The notes beneath the pieces are model-generated. The model made no database searches and had not been told where the DNA came from. It was given only the letters and a program-made list of their open reading frames with translations. The translations under genes were made by a program, and so were the position numbers. From Promethearchaeota archaeon (GTDB lineage Archaea; Asgardarchaeota; Lokiarchaeia; Sigyniarchaeales; SOKP01), in assembly GCA_016840085.1 (NCBI GenBank), contig JAEOTA010000021.1, forward strand, positions 1 to 39,992: 39,992 nucleotides of DNA, written 5' to 3'. This document shows, piece by piece, positions 17,020 to 25,704 of the stretch (within the stretch, counting starts at the first letter, position 1; every line of letters starts with the position of its first letter).

Positions 17020-17261
17020 TCCGATTCTTAGCCAATTAAATTAAATACATCCCCTATTCTGATCTTAAGTTTATAAACTCCGAGACTTTGTGAAATTCAT
17101 ATTTTTTTAAATTCCTAACAAAATAAGAGGCGAAAGCAAAAAATAAAGAAATTTGAGATATATTAAATGAAACGTAAAGGAAAAGGATGGGGGGTATTTC
17201 AATATTAAGAAATATTAATTCCGGCTAAGAATCGGATTACCATCCGAAAAATACCCCCCAT
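17020..17261. repeat. Nested inverted repeats upstream of the primase operon
   Basis: TCCGATTCTTAGCC at 17020-17033 has a perfect 14-bp inverted partner GGCTAAGAATCGGA at 17223-17236. Inside and overlapping lies a second perfect pair of 13 bp, ATGGGGGGTATTT at 17187-17199 and AAATACCCCCCAT at 17249-17261, and a third, GGATGG (17185-17190) with CCATCC (17240-17245). The G6/C6 blocks stand out in this AT-rich DNA. The region has no gene. Its place next to a primase operon is typical of a replication origin or a replication-initiator operator, or it could be the scar of a mobile element; which one cannot be decided here. Confidence 0.6.
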
Positions 17262-17453
17262 ATATAGAAACAACTATATAAAAAGCTAACTTAATATTTC
17301 CTCCCGTTATAGTATTGAAGTTTATAATAAAATGGCGAATTTGAAATAAGTATATGTAAATGTTATATAATTATGATATAATTATACTATTAGTATTTAA
17401 AGTCCTATAGAAATCTAAATTAAAAATTTTCTACTAACATGTAAAACTTTGTG

Positions 17454-17473
17454 TAGTGTAAATTCTTACACTA
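17454..17473. terminator. Hairpin at the end of the NYN gene
   Basis: TAGTGTAA (17454-17461) and TTACACTA (17466-17473) form a perfect 8-bp stem with a 4-base loop. It overlaps the stop codon of the leftward NYN gene. A short T-containing stretch (AAAGTTTTACATG on the minus strand) follows. It could end or stabilise the transcript; the call as terminator is tentative. Confidence 0.35.
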
Positions 17474-18091
17474 ATTTGATAACTTTACAATGTCATCACA
17501 CATATCATCGATGTAAAATATGTTATTCTTTCCCACAACTTGTGTATATTTTTTAGAAAGGGCTTGCTCCCAACTATACACAAATACTTTCTTTCCCATT
17601 TTTATTACTCTTCTTACAGTGTCTACCAAATCTGAATCTCCACTTATTAGAGCTGCAATATCATACGCATCTTGCTCTGCCAAATTAATCATATCTTTAT
17701 GAATTTGCAGATCAATTAATCTTTGTCTCAGTGTTCCATTTGGACGTACCTGCAATTTAACGATCTCTGTGTGAAATCCTGCCGATTGCAGGTATCTTAC
17801 AAATCTGAACTTTTTTCGATATTGTGTGGTATATTTCTTTCGAGGGATTCCTAAATACGCAATTGGAACAACTAAATGATAATTCTGAGCAATAATTTCT
17901 TTAAATTTTATATAATCGATACGAATATTATATGGTATTATGGGATGAAATAAATTGGCATGATCGAGAAAAATAATCATTCTATCTTTGATAATCCCTG
18001 ATTTTTCGATATAAAACTGAACTGAGTTGTCGAAATTGTCATTATCAAAATTATTAGTTTTTAAATTATTATATTCCACTACTATAACCAC
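17471..18091 (-). CDS. NYN (LabA/DUF88-like, PIN-fold) domain protein, putative RNase
   Basis: The protein has 206 residues; the domain proper starts at M38, so the real start may be there (17980). MIIFLDHANLF carries the first metal-binding aspartate (D43) and the Asn of the NYN motif. HKDMINLAEQDAYDIAALISGDSDLVDTVRRV carries D133, D141/D144 and the hallmark S-G-D-S-D pair (D152, D154), and GKKVFVYSWEQALS follows as the next strand. NYN proteins are metal-dependent ribonucleases, common in toxin, RNA-decay and defence settings. The gene is transcribed toward the primase operon, separated from it by the inverted-repeat region. Confidence 0.8.
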   Translation of the reverse strand: MVIVVEYNNLKTNNFDNDNFDNSVQFYIEKSGIIKDRMIIFLDHANLFHPIIPYNIRIDYIKFKEIIAQNYHLVVPIAYLGIPRKKYTTQYRKKFRFVRYLQSAGFHTEIVKLQVRPNGTLRQRLIDLQIHKDMINLAEQDAYDIAALISGDSDLVDTVRRVIKMGKKVFVYSWEQALSKKYTQVVGKNNIFYIDDMCDDIVKLSN

Positions 18092-18550
18092 ATTTCTTGT
18101 CTTTTTTTGTGGGGTGTAATAGTTACGTTCGATTTAAAATTTAGATTTTCTTTCATAAAAAATAAAAGAGAGTGTAGGATTATAGAAAAATCACCTATAC
18201 ATTTAACGTCTGGCACACTTTTTGTGTATAGATTTAAAGTGTCGCAAATTTCCAGAAAAACAACTTGTGGTCCGAAAGTATCATAAATTAATTGGTTATA
18301 AGCTATTTAAACTCATAGCAATTTGGAATATCACGGATAAAACCTGGAGTTATAAGAAAATCTATAAATTTATATAAAATAAATAAGTAATCGGCATAAT
18401 AAAGGTATGAAGAGGTTTCCATGAAATTTAAACCCCTCTACCAGAATTTCAAATTTGGAAAATTATTATCTGAATTTTATAATGAAATGTTAAGATAAGT
18501 CAAAGAAGTTATAAATTTTTGCTGTTATAACAGGTGGTTTATTATTAAAT
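18092..18550. other. AT-rich intergenic stretch without a supported gene
   Basis: I see no supported gene in these 459 bases. A 25-codon plus-strand frame at 18421 (MKFKPLYQNFKFGKLLSEFY...) ends 53 bases before the small gene at 18551 and could be a leader peptide or a remnant. The promoter of the leftward NYN gene must lie near 18100-18130. Confidence 0.3.
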
Positions 18551-18757
18551 TTGAATAAAATTAATTGGCTAATTTACAACGCTATTAATCTAAACCTTGA
18601 CTCATTTACTATTAAAGTTAATCCAACAGACATGGAGCAATATAGAGAATATTTTTCAAAAGAATTCCCGAATGAATATGAAAATATGTTCTTTAAGTTT
18701 AATTTTATTGAAGGTCCTAATTCTAACGAATTTACAATCCAAATAAATAGAGTTTAA
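18551..18757 (+). CDS. Small unrecognised protein
   Basis: The frame has 68 residues from a TTG: NKINWLIYNAINLNLDSFTI, KVNPTDMEQYREYFSKEFP, then a beta-like end (NEFTIQINRV). The composition is coding-like and acidic, with an alpha/beta pattern. There is no partner gene nearby and no family is recognised. It may be the remaining end of a larger gene, since no strong ATG or Shine-Dalgarno site is present. Confidence 0.4.
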   Translation: MNKINWLIYNAINLNLDSFTIKVNPTDMEQYREYFSKEFPNEYENMFFKFNFIEGPNSNEFTIQINRV

Positions 18758-18828
18758 ACAAAGAAGTAGCATATTATTAATTTTTAGATTTATTTATAAT
18801 TCTTCATTTTTTAATATATTCAGAGCCT

Positions 18829-19227
18829 CTATTTTGGTTTATATCCTGCTGTAGTTAAAGCACCCCTAAATAATTCTTTAAAACGATCATAATTTTTATC
18901 ATTAGGTTTGGGAATTAGTTGTCTATGGATGATATTAAAACCATCATTTTTAAGATTTTCATACAATACTTGATATAAATTCTCATCAATTATAATTACG
19001 GGAATTTCTTTTGAGATTAATTTTTCTAATTTAAATTTAAACGAATTTTCATATAAGAATAAAATGTCTTCTTCTTTGAAATTATACGTAATTAGAAATG
19101 GATTAAAATCTACTAGATAAAAACCATTTGTTTCAAAATCTTTAAGTATAGATTCTCTTTGTTCCGAAGTCTCATAAAATCTAGCACTAGGAAAAATAAA
19201 AGAATTAGTACTCTTTCTGATGAGAAG
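18829..19227 (-). pseudogene. Promoterless gene fragment (unrecognised)
   Basis: A minus-strand frame of 132 codons is open from a TAA at 19228-19230 but has no start codon near its front. From about 19195 it reads like a real, conserved protein: FPSARFYETSEQRESILKDF, NGFYLVDFNPFLITYNF, KEIPVIIIDENLYQVLYENL, GFNIIHRQLIPKPNDKNY and an end GALTTAGYKPK. This is an alpha/beta domain whose family I cannot name. The N-terminal part is missing; the DNA beyond about 19200 instead codes on the other strand, so a recombination joint lies here. Confidence 0.5.
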
Positions 19228-19356
19228 TTACATAAATTAATTGACGATATTACCGAATTCAGAAATGAATTAAAAAGTCAGATTGAATCTGATAATAATA
19301 TAATAGAAAATCGTACACAATTTTTCGATTATAAACTCACATCTTTTAAGGCATGA
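19159..19356 (+). pseudogene. C-terminal gene fragment, helical
   Basis: From about 19200 this plus-strand frame reads like a coding sequence: RISTLSDEKLHKLIDDITEF, RNELKSQIESDNNIIENRT and a short end. The first 14 codons are the antisense of the fragment at 18829-19227 and are therefore not genuine. It looks like the last 50 or so residues of a helical protein whose front was lost at the joint near 19200. Confidence 0.35.
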
Positions 19357-19476
19357 TTAGATAAATTTTTTAGTCAAGATTTGGATAATTATTGATAAGA
19401 AGTTAAAATTATTGTAATATTTTGATGGGATCAATAAAAAAAACCGACAGAATTACAAATAACAAGATGGTGCGTT

Positions 19477-21144
19477 ATGATTAGTATGAGTTATGATCAA
19501 ATCTATAATAATTGGATAAAACCCGAATTAGATAAGAGAAAAGCTGAAGGTTTAATTGAAAAGGCTTTTAAATTCTCGAAATGTCTCATTACATTTCCTA
19601 AAAATTCAGAAATAGTTGTAAAATTTAATTCGGAAATAGATGTAGTCTTTTTGGTTGAGGGCATTATAAAAGAAGATAAGGAAAAGGGTGATCCAATTTA
19701 TAATGAGGAAGTTAATGATATTGTGGATGTAATATTGCCTAATATAGATGGAGAACGAATTGCATTTATTTATCTACAATTCAACGGTAATTATTCAGAG
19801 GGTGTTTTATTTGATGTAATGTTTGATTTTACGCCAAATCACATTCTAAAGGATTCCGAGCTAGAACTCTCTTCTGAAATAGCACGCAAGTCGTTAGTAA
19901 GGCTATTACGAAAGGAATTGAGAGAAAAAACTGTAAGATATATAGTGCAGTTTAAGGATCTTTTAATTCAAAATGGATTTTGGGTCATACCAGCACTTTT
20001 GCCATCCCCCTTAAATAAAATAATCGTTGCCATCCAGAAAAATAATATATCTGAAGCAGGGGAACTGTTCCTCAACCATTGTTCGAATGAATTTTTAGAA
20101 GGTTTAATAGATAAATGGTTGGAGTTAGAAGAATTTAAGACAAGGAAAGATGTTATCGAAGAAGCATTTTTTTGCCATAAGAATGAAAGATATATCACGG
20201 CAATTAGCACTTTGTTACCACATCTGGAAGGTATAATTACAGAGTTTGGACATTCAGTTTCTACTGATATACTATTTCGACAAGAATCTAAAACTAAGAA
20301 AGTAAGGGACATATTATCAAATATTAGCTTGTCAACTTACGAATTTCAGAGTGTCCTTTATTTCACTTTCTCGTTTATCATTGATGGACCTATGTTGGAA
20401 ACATTCAATGATTGGTTCCAAAAAGTTAATGTGGATTTTCCAAATAGACACGCAGTAGGTCACGGTAAATACATAAAGGAATTATATACTAAGGAGAATT
20501 CAATTAAGGTTTTTTTATTATTGGACACAATTTATTGGATCATTAAAGAATTTCGAAATGTAAATGTAATTGAGCATCAAGATCTAACTAAAAAGCTACA
20601 TAAAATTAATATATTGGATTCTGAAGGTAAGATAGAGGCAGGATTAAAGGAGGTTGAAGAAATCCTTAACCACCCAAAATTTACTATGAAATACGATTTT
20701 TTTAGACAAGCTTTATATTACAAATTGGTTTTCTTCTATGAATTAAATCAATTAGATCAAGCACTCGAATTATTTGAAAAATATGGAATTAACGAATTGT
20801 CTGAAACATTTCTCAACCCATTCAATATTAAAAGTCTGCTTCTTGCTAAAAAAGGGGAATTTGAAGAAGCTCATCGTATAATTGATGAAGTTATCGAAAA
20901 GACAAAAGATAGATTGGAAAAATTGGACTATACCGATAATAAAGTTTTTACATCTATAAAAACATGTTCAGGATTTTTTGAGGCCAATCTATTATACAGT
21001 TTCTTGTATTTTTCCGCTAGTTGTTCCTTCTGCGATAAATTAAAATCTGTTTCTTTTTCTATATCATCTGATGCTTTTTTTTCTTTCTTAACTATTTGCC
21101 CTTTATTTTCTTTTATCATTCCTAGTTTTTTCTTAATACTATAA
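19477..21144 (+). CDS. HEPN-like domain protein with TPR-like tail, 3' end displaced
   Basis: The frame has 555 residues. Residues about 1-150 are mixed alpha/beta (ITFPKNSEIVVKFNSEIDVVF, IAFIYLQFNGNYSEGVLFDV). Residues about 180-360 are helical with LLPHLEGIITEFGHSV and FPNRHAVGHGKYIKELY, which match the E-G-(I/L) helix and the N-R-H-A-x-x-H-G signature of HEPN/DUF4209-like domains, predicted RNases. Residues about 385-485 look like TPR helices (ALYYKLVFFYELNQLDQALELF, AKKGEFEEAHRIIDEV). From about residue 485 the frame only reads the antisense of the convergent gene, so the last 70 residues are probably not native and the true C-terminus was cut off near 20930. Confidence 0.6.
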   Translation: MISMSYDQIYNNWIKPELDKRKAEGLIEKAFKFSKCLITFPKNSEIVVKFNSEIDVVFLVEGIIKEDKEKGDPIYNEEVNDIVDVILPNIDGERIAFIYLQFNGNYSEGVLFDVMFDFTPNHILKDSELELSSEIARKSLVRLLRKELREKTVRYIVQFKDLLIQNGFWVIPALLPSPLNKIIVAIQKNNISEAGELFLNHCSNEFLEGLIDKWLELEEFKTRKDVIEEAFFCHKNERYITAISTLLPHLEGIITEFGHSVSTDILFRQESKTKKVRDILSNISLSTYEFQSVLYFTFSFIIDGPMLETFNDWFQKVNVDFPNRHAVGHGKYIKELYTKENSIKVFLLLDTIYWIIKEFRNVNVIEHQDLTKKLHKINILDSEGKIEAGLKEVEEILNHPKFTMKYDFFRQALYYKLVFFYELNQLDQALELFEKYGINELSETFLNPFNIKSLLLAKKGEFEEAHRIIDEVIEKTKDRLEKLDYTDNKVFTSIKTCSGFFEANLLYSFLYFSASCSFCDKLKSVSFSISSDAFFSFLTICPLFSFIIPSFFLIL

Positions 21145-22073
21145 ACTTCATCGTTAGGTATAGACAGATTTTTTCCTTCCAGCTTGTCATATGAGATGAG
21201 TAATGCTTCCAGCATTAATGAGATTTTATCCTCCCATTCATTAGCAAAACCAGTTGTAATATTAGAAATGACATCATGAACTGATAAATTACCTTTTTCC
21301 CTAATTTCATGCAACCACCTGATAATATCATCCGAAATTTTTTGTTTAATGACTGACTTGAAAATAGATGATCTTAAAAGGTCTAATAAGCTAATAAGGT
21401 GTTGAAAATTCATGATTCGTCGATTTCTCTTAAAATAAAATAGATCATGATGTTGATGGTGGAGTGCCTGAGAAAATATGTCGTGTAAAATGTTTTCAAA
21501 TAAATTTCTTAGTAAAAGTGGCAAAAGAACAAAGGTTTGGGGATCATAAGCAACCCGATTAATGATGCTGATATGGGCGTCGTATTGCAGCAATCGAAAT
21601 TTCTCAAAATCATTATCTATAAACTTATTCTTATCGGTTTTACTATCGAATGTTATTATAACGAATTCATCAAATTTCTGATTCTTGAATCTTTGAACCT
21701 CTCTCACTAATGGCTTAATTTTAGGAAGAATATCATCCCTAAGATGTTCAGCATGATTAAAATGGTTATAATCACCACCCGTCATCCATCCTCTCTTAAA
21801 ACAATCAAAATTGGTCTCCTTGATAAAATAAAGCAGCTCATATAGCTGAGGAAGACTTAAAGGGTCAGTTAATCTCTCTTCAGACAAATCAAAATCAGTT
21901 AGAAATTTCTCTCTTGTTTTTGAGAGTCTCTTCATGCAGTCTGGATGGGCTCCATCAGGGATGTTCATATAAATAAGCTTCTCAAAAAAAAGCGATATTT
22001 CCCGTTGAATTTCATCCCATTCATACCTTAATCGTCTTTCTATAATCTTTCTAAATTCTTCTATATTCTTCAT
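20928..22073 (-). CDS. HEPN-like (DUF4145-type) helical protein
   Basis: The protein has 381 residues, all helical and soluble. The centre reads LLPLLLRNLFENILHDIFSQ, the long R-x-x-x-E helix, and about 75 residues later IIRWLHEIREKGNLSVHDV, the R-x-x-G-N-x-x-(V/A)-H-D signature of DUF4145/HEPN-like domains found in toxins and defence proteins. A charged linker (NKGQIVKKEKKASDDIEKE) and a helical end follow. The last 217 bases overlap the convergent gene at 19477-21144, which is unusual and points to a junction. The start ATG at 22073 begins the helical N-terminus MKNIEEFRKIIERRLRYEWD. Confidence 0.65.
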   Translation of the reverse strand: MKNIEEFRKIIERRLRYEWDEIQREISLFFEKLIYMNIPDGAHPDCMKRLSKTREKFLTDFDLSEERLTDPLSLPQLYELLYFIKETNFDCFKRGWMTGGDYNHFNHAEHLRDDILPKIKPLVREVQRFKNQKFDEFVIITFDSKTDKNKFIDNDFEKFRLLQYDAHISIINRVAYDPQTFVLLPLLLRNLFENILHDIFSQALHHQHHDLFYFKRNRRIMNFQHLISLLDLLRSSIFKSVIKQKISDDIIRWLHEIREKGNLSVHDVISNITTGFANEWEDKISLMLEALLISYDKLEGKNLSIPNDEVYSIKKKLGMIKENKGQIVKKEKKASDDIEKETDFNLSQKEQLAEKYKKLYNRLASKNPEHVFIDVKTLLSV

Positions 22074-22472
22074 TTGAGATTTTCCGAAGGGGGATTTTGT
22101 TTAAATTGATTTTGACAAATATACCTTATGAAAATGAAAATTTAAATTATATGGTTAAAGGTCAGTAAAGATTAAATGATTTGTCTAATTATCTGAATAA
22201 TTATCAATTTTTCTTTAAAAATCTTCATTTATATGACCATTTTAATGTTTGAGAGGTAAGATAAAAAATAAAAAAGAAAAAAAATAAATAATGAAGATAT
22301 CACAAGAGGCTCGATAAATGGATTTTTAAAAAAATTGAAGAAGATATCTGCCATTGATACAAAAAAAAATCAGGAGAATAAATCAGAAAAAATGATTGAA
22401 ATTACCTATTTGGGTATATCATATGTATTAAATCATGTATACAATAAATATATTTGAAGAAATACTTAATTC
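22074..22472. other. Gene-free AT-rich stretch
   Basis: Nothing coding is seen in these 399 bases on either strand. There are long A-runs (22262-22292, 22360-22370) and no strong inverted repeats. It should hold the promoter of the leftward HEPN-like gene close to 22100. Confidence 0.3.
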
Positions 22473-22598
22473 TTAATTAGTCTTATTTACTAGATTCCAA
22501 TTTACTTTTCCACAATTACACCGAACTGCGTCAGGATCTTGACCTTTCGTAGTAAGATATAACTCACCCTCTGGATTCTTAAAATCTCAATTCCTCAT
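22473..22598 (-). pseudogene. Small Cys-containing protein with an in-frame TGA at codon 4
   Basis: The frame reads M-R-N-(TGA)-DFKNPEGELYLTTKGQ, then PDAVRCNCGKVNWNLVNKTN and a TAA stop. The stretch after the TGA is coding-like, with a CNC pair typical of half a zinc ribbon. The TGA lies at 22589-22587. A tryptophan there (MRNWDFKNPEGE) would make a natural start, so a TGG-to-TGA mutation, a sequencing error or readthrough are the choices. No alternative start follows within the frame. Confidence 0.4.
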
Positions 22599-22634
22599 TT
22601 TTTATTTAAAAATTCTACCAAAAGAGATAAAATC

Positions 22635-22802
22635 ATGGGTATTGAATCAGATCTTTATATCACAAGAAGGTTGATGGTATGCCCCTTCGACAATGTATGC
22701 CACTTGCCAAAACATCATTTTCTATGCAAAATTCCAGAATGTAGAGAGTGTCCTGATTATATACAAAATGTCAAAAGGTTAAAATCACGGATTCTTTTTT
22801 AA
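22635..22802 (+). CDS. Small Cys-rich, probably zinc-binding protein
   Basis: This frame of 55 residues starts MGIESDLYITRRLMVCPFDN and has five cysteines and three histidines in CPFDNVCHLPKHHFLC followed by KIPECRECPDY. That spacing fits one zinc site of small archaeal zinc fingers. The ATG at 22635 follows AAAGAGATAAAATC, a weak Shine-Dalgarno-like site. The function is unknown. The 43-residue frame at 22817 begins 14 bases after its stop, so they may be co-transcribed. Confidence 0.5.
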   Translation: MGIESDLYITRRLMVCPFDNVCHLPKHHFLCKIPECRECPDYIQNVKRLKSRILF

Positions 22803-22816
22803 TTCTTAAACCAAAA

Positions 22817-22948
22817 ATGTCAGAGAATAATAAGAAGTTAGAAAATTTTCTTAAGAAATTCAAGGATACACGAAGACCAAGTAAAAAGTCTGTTCAATTA
22901 ACGTTTACTCGAAGTTTGAATGTTCTTAGACCTTCAGAAAAAATCTAG
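22817..22948 (+). CDS. Small basic protein
   Basis: This frame of 43 residues reads MSENNKKLENFLKKFKDTRR, then PSKKSVQLTFTRSLNVLRPS and ends. It is strongly basic with a helical front. It follows the Cys-rich frame by 14 bases in the same direction. At this length coding is not certain; the compact ATG-to-stop layout and the tandem arrangement are the support. Confidence 0.35.
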   Translation: MSENNKKLENFLKKFKDTRRPSKKSVQLTFTRSLNVLRPSEKI

Positions 22949-23157
22949 TCCGTGATCATCATAACTTAATTCATTGAAATTTAGATCATGATGACCTTCG
23001 ATTGATTACCTTCAAATGAATTATCATCATTTTTAATAGTTGGGGATATATTTAATTTATTGCATAGAATAATAATATTTATAATTGGAATATCCAAAAT
23101 AGAGAAATTATTTGAATATTCCCATTGTAGGCCTATTAAATTTCGGGGTATAAAAAT

Positions 23158-24063
23158 TTGGTTCAATTATATGAAAAATTAAATGGTAATACAATAACAG
23201 TCAAAAATTCTCAGATTCCTAATAATATTCGAGAAATTATTATAAGACTTGTGAATAAAATTGATCCAAATATTGAAATAAATATTGTCGTTAAAGGAAA
23301 AATTGGTTATGAAATGTTAAATGACAATAGATTAGATAAAAAATTAATCAAATTAAGGTTTGATGAGATTAACAAAAATCATGGATTAGCAATCACTAAA
23401 TACGATTTTTTACTCGAACAGTATAAAGATTTAAAAATTTGTTATGTTAGTATGGAACATAATAATTTATTGCAAGATATAATTCATGAGGCAATTCATC
23501 TTAAAGATCCATGGAAATTAGAAAGATATTTAGATAACGAAGGAGGCAGTATAAACAATTTTATATATAATATGCTTGATGAATTTGTCGCAGAATATTT
23601 CACCATCTTAAATTTATTAAATATCCATGATCTGTTAGAATCCAATTCTCTATTTAGAATAAAGAGGATCAATCCAAATGATTATAATAATCTTTATGAA
23701 AGATTTAAGATAGTAAAAGAAAATGGTCTTTTATCTGAAAAAAGCGATAAAATTATTGTTAAATTTTTTGAAGATTTTTTAATACCTATTATGTATGTCC
23801 TAGGTCAATATAGAGCTTTTATTGAATATCTAAATATAGATCTAGATTTGAATAAATACCCTATAAATCTATACAATGATTTTTTATATTCAATACAAAA
23901 CGATTGGAATCCCGATTTAATTGATTTCTTTAAAAAAATAAAAGATCATCTAATAAAATCTCAAATCGAAAATAGAACTGAATTGTTTATTAGAGAATAT
24001 TATGATTTATGCGATCATTTTCTAAATTCTCCTAATTCTATTTTACGATTAATTATTTCATAA
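23158..24063 (+). CDS. Zincin-like metallopeptidase (HExxH)
   Basis: The protein has 301 residues. LLQDIIHEAIHLKDPW gives the zinc-binding H-E-x-x-H (H110, E111, H114), and about 28 residues later YNMLDEFVAEYFTILNLL provides E142 or E146 as the likely third ligand, the arrangement of gluzincins. A single strand-rich domain precedes it and a helical part of 150 residues follows. There is no signal peptide or membrane segment, so it acts in the cytosol. I cannot assign a named family. The start is a TTG at 23158; a TATA-like GTATAAAAAT is only 10 nt before it and no in-frame ATG exists before residue 53, so the exact start is uncertain. Confidence 0.65.
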   Translation: MVQLYEKLNGNTITVKNSQIPNNIREIIIRLVNKIDPNIEINIVVKGKIGYEMLNDNRLDKKLIKLRFDEINKNHGLAITKYDFLLEQYKDLKICYVSMEHNNLLQDIIHEAIHLKDPWKLERYLDNEGGSINNFIYNMLDEFVAEYFTILNLLNIHDLLESNSLFRIKRINPNDYNNLYERFKIVKENGLLSEKSDKIIVKFFEDFLIPIMYVLGQYRAFIEYLNIDLDLNKYPINLYNDFLYSIQNDWNPDLIDFFKKIKDHLIKSQIENRTELFIREYYDLCDHFLNSPNSILRLIIS

Positions 24064-24227
24064 ACAATTAATTTATGTAAATTAAATAAAATCTGGAGTT
24101 AGAAAAAAAATTCTAAGGGATTCTTATCTTATATTTATTTTCTCGAGTATTATTTCATATAATCAAGAAGTATAAATTTGTATTACAATTAAAAATAAAA
24201 CAAAAAACCAAATCATAACTGCGACAA

Positions 24228-24400
24228 TTAATTCTTTGAAATCAATACGACAAACATCGCTGTGATGAGGAAAATAATGATTGGAATGATTGGAATGTAG
24301 AAGAACATTTTGGAGAACATTATAAAGATGATTATGTATAATATTAAAATATATAACCAGATAGTTTCAGTTGTTCCAGACGATTTTATAATGATTCTAA
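24228..24400 (-). pseudogene. Remnant of a small membrane protein
   Basis: A minus-strand frame reads TTETIWLYILILYIIIFIMF and then FFYIPIIPIIIFLITAMFVV before its stop at 24228. These are two typical membrane helices, but the only ATG in frame (24320) falls in the middle and the frame runs into the 3' end of metK, so the N-terminus is missing or starts with a non-standard codon. The rest of the interval 24064-24385 shows nothing. Confidence 0.3.
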
Positions 24401-25552
24401 TATCTTTTTTAATATTTTAACCCTATCGATTTTTTCCCATGTAAAATCTGGATCTATTCTGCCAAAATGTCCATATGCTGCTGTTTTTTTGTAAATTGGA
24501 CGTTTCAAATTCAGATCACTTATTATTACTCCTGGTCTAAAATCAAATGTCTTTAAAATCCCATTATAGAGTTTTTCAATAGATATTTTTTCTGTTCCAA
24601 AACAATCGATATCAATAGATAAAGGTTCAGCTTCTCCAATAGCATAAGAGACTTGAATTTCACATTTATCAGCTAAACCCGCTGCTACAACATTTTTTGC
24701 TGCATATCGCGCCATATAAGAAGCAGAACGATCAACCTTTGATGGATCTTTTCCACTATAAGCCCCGCCCCCATGATCCATAACACCATAAGAATCTACT
24801 ATAATTTTTCTGCCTGTTAATCCAGAATCGCCATGCGGACCCCCTATTACAAACCTTCCAGTACGATTAATATATATTTTTGTTTCGTCATCAATTAATC
24901 CTTTCGGTATAACATAATTGATTACTTTTTCACGTATTTCTTTTTCAATTTGCTCACTTGAGACATTTTCTATATGTTGAGCAGCTATAACTATTGCATG
25001 GATTCTTTTTGCTTTTCCATCTTCATATTCTACAGAAACTAGACTTTTCCCATCAGGTCTTAAAAATGGTATTATTTTTTTTTTTCTAGCTTCTGCTAAC
25101 CTTCTAACAAGACCATTTACAAGGTGAGTTGCCAAAGGCATAAATTCGGGGGTTTCATTTATGGCATAACCGACCATTATTCCTTGATCTCCAGCACCTT
25201 GTTTCTCTATTTTATCTCTTTCTATTCCTTGGCTAATGTCGGGGGATTGTTGATGTATAGTATTAATTATAGCATAGCCTTGATAGTCAAAACCCATAGA
25301 TGAATCATCATATCCAATTTCTTTAATTGTTTCTCTTACTACTTTGTCATAATCAATATTCATTCCCTTTTTGGCAGAAATCTCTCCTCCAATTAACACA
25401 AGCCCAGTCGTTACAAAAGTTTCACAAGCAACATGAGCATCTGGATCCTTTTCTAAAAACGCATCTAAAATGGCATCGGAAATTTGATCACATATTTTAT
25501 CAGGATGACCTTCAGTTACAGATTCTGCTGTTATAAATCTTTGGTATGTCAT
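24386..25552 (-). CDS. metK: S-adenosylmethionine synthetase, bacterial/eukaryotic type
   Basis: The protein has 388 residues, full length for the family, and makes S-adenosylmethionine from ATP and methionine, releasing phosphate and diphosphate. Recognisable elements are the ATP site GHPDK (15-19), the methionine-binding loop [13 protein letters not shown] (118-130), and the P-loop-like [20 protein letters not shown] with catalytic lysine and aspartates. The sequence continues [20 protein letters not shown] and ends with [20 protein letters not shown]. This is the MetK family, not the archaeal MAT (COG1812) enzyme that most archaea use, so a lateral origin of the lineage is likely. All catalytic motifs appear intact. 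It is a single gene between accessory genes. Confidence 0.97.
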   Translation of the reverse strand: MTYQRFITAESVTEGHPDKICDQISDAILDAFLEKDPDAHVACETFVTTGLVLIGGEISAKKGMNIDYDKVVRETIKEIGYDDSSMGFDYQGYAIINTIHQQSPDISQGIERDKIEKQGAGDQGIMVGYAINETPEFMPLATHLVNGLVRRLAEARKKKIIPFLRPDGKSLVSVEYEDGKAKRIHAIVIAAQHIENVSSEQIEKEIREKVINYVIPKGLIDDETKIYINRTGRFVIGGPHGDSGLTGRKIIVDSYGVMDHGGGAYSGKDPSKVDRSASYMARYAAKNVVAAGLADKCEIQVSYAIGEAEPLSIDIDCFGTEKISIEKLYNGILKTFDFRPGVIISDLNLKRPIYKKTAAYGHFGRIDPDFTWEKIDRVKILKKILESL

Positions 25553-25704
25553 AATGGTAAAATAAGAAATCTGAACTAATAAACTACATTACAAACTGAG
25601 ATTTTTCTAAATTTATTTAATTTCAAATAATTGAGAGTAATATTGAAATGAAAAAGACGAATTAATTAAATTATAGGATGTTAGTAATCTCAAATTGTGT
25701 GAAA

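Noticed and set aside
18000..23000. An insertion sequence or transposase causing the gene fragments.
   Set aside because: No transposase or integrase motif and no terminal inverted repeats with target duplication could be seen; the joints may come from other recombination.
24386..25552. Plus-strand frame 25327-25536 inside metK.
   Set aside because: It is antisense to highly conserved metK codons and has no features of its own.
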